Assembly: GCA_964408425.1 (NCBI GenBank)
Contig: CAYOZI010000017.1
Coordinates: forward strand, 1 to 23,410
DNA from: UBA10210 sp964408425
GTDB lineage: Archaea; Micrarchaeota; Micrarchaeia; Norongarragalinales; Norongarragalinaceae
Length of the DNA: 23,410 nt
Direction: 5' to 3'
The notes beneath the pieces were generated by a model. It was not told the origin of the DNA and made no database searches. It was given only the letters and a program-made list of their open reading frames with translations. Each line of letters begins with the position of its first letter. Positions within the stretch are counted from its first letter, which is position 1. Position numbers and translations under genes: made by a program. This document shows, piece by piece, positions 21,408 through 23,410 of the stretch.

Positions 21408-21623
21408 ATGACAAAATTGATCAGGGTGGAAAAAAAGATTTACGCCAAACTCCACGCCCTGGCCGGAAGGCTGCAGGCGAAAAAACAATGCCCCGTGAGC
21501 TTGAGCGCGGCGATAGAGCATCTTTTTTCAACGAAAAAAACCAGAAAACCCAGAGGGAAAATGAAAAAACCGGTTAAGGTACTCTCGGTTTTGCCTCTAC
21601 AGCCGCGCCGGGAGATAGGCTAG
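21408..21623 (+). CDS. small ribbon-helix-helix-like DNA-binding protein
   Basis: A 71-residue basic protein. The first 42 residues fit a ribbon-helix-helix: a strand (TKLIRVEKKIYAKLHALAGR, strand plus helix 1) and then 'VSLSAAIEHLFS' as helix 2. This resembles VapB-type antitoxins and AbrB/CopG-like archaeal regulators. The last 25 residues are a basic, disordered tail (TRKPRGKMKKPVK). No toxin gene (PIN or RelE) follows; the next gene is a membrane protein. RHH proteins usually bind tandem or palindromic sites near their own promoter, and the ATAGGCAG array lies directly upstream, so this protein is a candidate binder (inference). GAGTG lies about 6 nt before the ATG. Confidence 0.6.
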   Translation: MTKLIRVEKKIYAKLHALAGRLQAKKQCPVSLSAAIEHLFSTKKTRKPRGKMKKPVKVLSVLPLQPRREIG

Positions 21624-21739
21624 TTCATACTAATAAGAACCGCCTTTTTTGGCTGGTTTCGGACCTTTTTCCCTCGCTAGGTTTATTAAAACGCTCGCGT
21701 AAATACTCGAAAATCGCATTTTTCAGAGGGGATTTGCAC

Positions 21740-22006
21740 ATGGGTTGGTTTGAGGAATTGATTCAATCGGTCACCCGCAGCATTGCTAAAACAATCCAGA
21801 GATTCACGGCCTACAGCATGCTGCTCATTTTCATAGGCACAATCTACGGATTTTACCTCGGAAAAATCGCGGCTTATACCGGCGTGGACCAGTACATCCT
21901 CATGTTCATTCCGCTGGTGCTTGCATTCCTGGCGTACATCTCAATCGAAATTGCGATCGTACTTTTCCTGGCTTTGCTCGGGCTCATGGTGCTCGTGTTC
22001 ATATAA
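21740..22006 (+). CDS. small multi-pass membrane protein, unknown function
   Basis: An 88-residue protein. An amphipathic N-terminal helix (MGWFEELIQSVTRSIAKTIQ) is followed by three hydrophobic segments at about 24-44 (YSMLLIFIGTIYGFYLG), 50-68 (QYILMFIPLVLAFLAYI) and 69-88 (EIAIVLFLALLGLMVLVF). The protein ends inside the last one. No family is recognised. ATG 21740 is preceded by AGAGGGGAT at good spacing; a TTG two codons upstream is less likely. Its own TATA-like TTTATTAAAA lies near 21680. Membrane location is well supported by composition. Confidence 0.7.
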   Translation: MGWFEELIQSVTRSIAKTIQRFTAYSMLLIFIGTIYGFYLGKIAAYTGVDQYILMFIPLVLAFLAYISIEIAIVLFLALLGLMVLVFI

Positions 22007-22182
22007 CAAAAAACACGAACAGGTCATACAAATACGAACTGGAAAACGGCTGTTTGCAATCTTAGTCCACAATAGCATAGGCATAGAACACCAAAGGTAA
22101 AAACACCATAATAGTGACAATCAAACAACTACCCTCTGGCATAGATCAACGTGTACGTTTTACTATTACAATATTGAGAACC

Positions 22183-22225
22183 GTTTTAGGGCGACAACCC
22201 CCCGCCTAAACGATCCTAGAGGCGG
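22183..22225. other. mutually exclusive hairpins in the 22007-22303 spacer
   Basis: GTTTTAGGGCG (22183) can pair, with bulges, with CGCCTAAAC (ending near 22212), while CCGCC in the same arm can instead pair with GGCGG just downstream (ending near 22225). The rest of this roughly 300-nt spacer shows no gene, tRNA or obvious repeat apart from one ATAGGCAT (22077) that differs by one base from the upstream array motif. Confidence 0.3.
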
Positions 22226-22275
22226 AAGAAACGAGAAATACGCGGAAAAGGTAGAAACGTTACACCATAACAAAG

Positions 22276-22283
22276 TATTTATA
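22276..22283 (+). promoter_or_regulatory. TATA box for the HTH/nuclease pair
   Basis: TATTTATA lies about 25 nt before the ATG at 22304, so transcription should begin at or next to the start codon, giving a leaderless mRNA, as is common in archaea. No Shine-Dalgarno precedes this ATG, which agrees. Confidence 0.55.
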
Positions 22284-22303
22284 CTAGAACGAAGAACATC
22301 ATA

Positions 22304-22777
22304 ATGGTGTTTATGGAATCTCCGAAAAGACCGCCTTCGCGAGGCATCAAAAGCAAGGAATCACTGCAGTTTGATTACGACAAACTGCCAATGAGTTTGA
22401 ACGCAAGGTGGGAACCGGAAGACATTTTGAAAATAATTTTCCCTCCCCAACTGCAAAAAGTTCAGTACGAAATCGCAACCAAACTTTTGCGTTTTCTATC
22501 CGAAAAACGCGAAGCGCGGGGTCGCGAAATTGAAGAGTGGGCGGCTGGCAATTCAATTTCTAACTCGACCTTGCGAAATTTGGTCATACCCAAGCTGGTA
22601 AGGGTTGGACTGCTTGCCAGGGAGCGCCGCAACCCCACAGGACAGGGGGAAAAAGACAAGCGGCACGAGATGGTTTTGGTCTTATCCAAGCGATTCGGCG
22701 AGGCTTTTCAACACATTGGACGCGAGTGGAACGCGATAGTTGAAACATGGAGAGTAAAAAGCCGGGAACAAACCTAA
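22304..22777 (+). CDS. HTH-domain protein upstream of a NucS-like nuclease
   Basis: A 157-residue cytoplasmic protein. After a disordered, basic N-terminus, residues about 45-125 look like a winged helix: 'QYEIATKLLRFLSEKREARG', 'REIEEWAAGNSISNSTLRNL' (recognition helix), then 'VIPKLVRVGLLARERR' and a wing with 'GQGEKDKRHEMVLVLS'. The C-terminal helix contains several Trp/Phe residues. ATG 22304 fits a leaderless start; ATG 22313 is the alternative. The nuclease gene follows after 17 nt, so the two are probably one transcript. It may regulate or guide the nuclease. I know no named family. Confidence 0.6.
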   Translation: MVFMESPKRPPSRGIKSKESLQFDYDKLPMSLNARWEPEDILKIIFPPQLQKVQYEIATKLLRFLSEKREARGREIEEWAAGNSISNSTLRNLVIPKLVRVGLLARERRNPTGQGEKDKRHEMVLVLSKRFGEAFQHIGREWNAIVETWRVKSREQT

Positions 22778-22794
22778 CGCGAGGCGAAATTTAA

Positions 22795-23373
22795 ATGCAA
22801 AACAAGATTCTAGAGTCGGAAGTCGAAAAATTGCTCGTCGAAAACCCCGTTCTTTTAGAGGAAGGGCTAAGGTTTAGAGAAAAAAGAGCCCGTCTGAAAG
22901 AGGCTGGGATAATAGATTTGATTTTTGAAGACAGCGACGGAAAAAGCGTGTTTATAGAGGTAAAACGGGGACCTGCAGGGAGGACGGATATAGGGCAGGT
23001 AACAGGTTATTTCGGGGTGCTAAAACGAGAGCAGCCCGAAGCTAGAATAATGTTCATTGCGGAGGAGATAAAACCGGCATTTAAAATTGCGTTAGGCCTC
23101 CTCGGAATAAAATACAAGGAATTCGTTCAGCTTGACGAAGAATTAACGGTCATTAAACGCCTTAAACAGAAGGAAGAAGCTCTGAATGCGGCGCTAAAAG
23201 ACTTAGAGTGGGCGAGAACGAGAATAGGCGAAATGATAGACAAAGGCTACGTGAAAGGCTATGCCGGCCTTAAAACGGGAGCAGCACCCGTTTCAGCCCT
23301 ACGAGAGTACGACCACCAGCTAGGATGGAGGCTTAACGATCTGCAAAAGAGGGTTAAGGCTATGAAAACCTGA
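22795..23373 (+). CDS. stand-alone NucS/EndoMS-like PD-(D/E)XK nuclease
   Basis: A 192-residue protein whose first 110 residues match the C-terminal nuclease domain of NucS/EndoMS. 'ESEVEKLLVENPVLLEEGL' is the lead helix, 'GIIDLIFED' gives D41, 'VFIEVKRG' gives E55-x-K57, and Q68 in DIGQVTGYFG completes the motif. NucS normally has an N-terminal dimerisation domain of about 100 residues, cuts mismatched or flapped DNA and is recruited by PCNA. Here that domain is missing and a new C-terminal helical region (about 120-192, 'KQKEEALNAALKDLEWARTR') is present instead. No PIP motif is visible at the C-terminus. Together with the preceding HTH gene it could be a repair or defence module; specificity is unknown. 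Confidence 0.75.
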   Translation: MQNKILESEVEKLLVENPVLLEEGLRFREKRARLKEAGIIDLIFEDSDGKSVFIEVKRGPAGRTDIGQVTGYFGVLKREQPEARIMFIAEEIKPAFKIALGLLGIKYKEFVQLDEELTVIKRLKQKEEALNAALKDLEWARTRIGEMIDKGYVKGYAGLKTGAAPVSALREYDHQLGWRLNDLQKRVKAMKT

Positions 23374-23391
23374 GTTTTCCTGCAGGAAAAC
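23374..23391. repeat. perfect 18-bp palindrome after the nuclease gene
   Basis: GTTTTCCTGCAGGAAAAC directly follows the TGA at 23371-23373. It could form a 7-bp hairpin at the transcript's 3' end or be a protein-binding site. The run after it is A-rich, so it is not a standard U-tract terminator on the plus strand; read leftward it is preceded by a T run. Confidence 0.45.
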
Positions 23392-23410
23392 AAAAAACCT
23401 GCCCATATGC

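Noticed and set aside
20837..21521. Two overlapping leftward open frames (112 and 151 aa) across the periodic array, which might be a Phe/Pro/Cys-rich repeat protein
   Set aside because: The composition is unlike any gene here, there is no Shine-Dalgarno or TATA, the 82/83-bp steps break the frame between units, and the amino acids between motif copies are not conserved.
21408..22006. Toxin-antitoxin pair (RHH protein plus small membrane protein)
   Set aside because: The genes are about 116 nt apart with a separate TATA box for the second, and the three-helix membrane protein resembles no known toxin partner of an RHH antitoxin.

Overview
The window is archaeal chromosome. Diagnostic archaeal genes are a histone-fold protein, RNA polymerase subunit K, an Nre-family repair protein with a C-terminal PCNA-binding motif, the archaeal D-aminoacyl-tRNA deacylase, a CTP-dependent riboflavin kinase/regulator, the archaeal riboflavin synthase, a short beta-CASP RNase and an Lhr-type helicase. 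Genes are short and tightly packed, often with 1-20 nt gaps or ATGA and tail-to-tail overlaps. AT-rich TATA-like boxes lie 25-60 nt upstream of many starts. The compact proteins (NFACT without its C-terminal half, Nre without its zinc finger) hint at a reduced, DPANN-like genome, but the sequence alone does not fix the phylum.

Layout. 1-1756: a small unknown protein, a PRC-barrel protein and a shortened NFACT/RqcH-like protein. 1849-5031: an ABC export operon (ATPase, signal-peptide S-layer-domain protein with a C-terminal anchor, MacB/FtsX-like permease). 5071-8111: rpoK, a small basic protein, a degenerate transglutaminase-like protein, a beta-CASP RNase and a winged-helix protein. 8211-12181: a DHH/RecJ-like phosphoesterase, a GC-rich paired-hairpin spacer, a histone, Nre and DtdA.

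12225-16319 is the centrepiece: a compact ubiquitin-type conjugation locus. It encodes an E1-like adenylating enzyme, a C4HC3 RING-like protein (candidate E3), an Rpn11-type JAMM isopeptidase, an 80-aa ubiquitin-like protein ending exactly in Gly-Gly, and a canonical E2 with HPN and an active-site Cys. Three further unrecognised proteins are interleaved: a Pro-rich protein interrupted by a 100-N assembly gap, a 243-aa protein between Ub and E2, and a 35-aa microprotein after E2. Ub, the 243-aa protein, E2 and the microprotein read rightward. The Pro-rich protein, JAMM and RING read leftward from a shared divergent promoter. E1 reads rightward and meets the RING gene tail to tail. The expected cycle is activation by E1, transfer to E2, RING-assisted ligation and JAMM removal.

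16316-20707: an Lhr-type helicase, then riboflavin/FMN genes (rbkR, ribC, ribH) with a direct repeat and an SD-masking hairpin ahead of ribC. 20708-21407 has no convincing gene but carries a strikingly regular array: the 8-mer ATAGGCAG recurs every 82-84 bp. 21408-23410: a ribbon-helix-helix-like protein, a small membrane protein, and an HTH protein followed by a stand-alone NucS-like nuclease.
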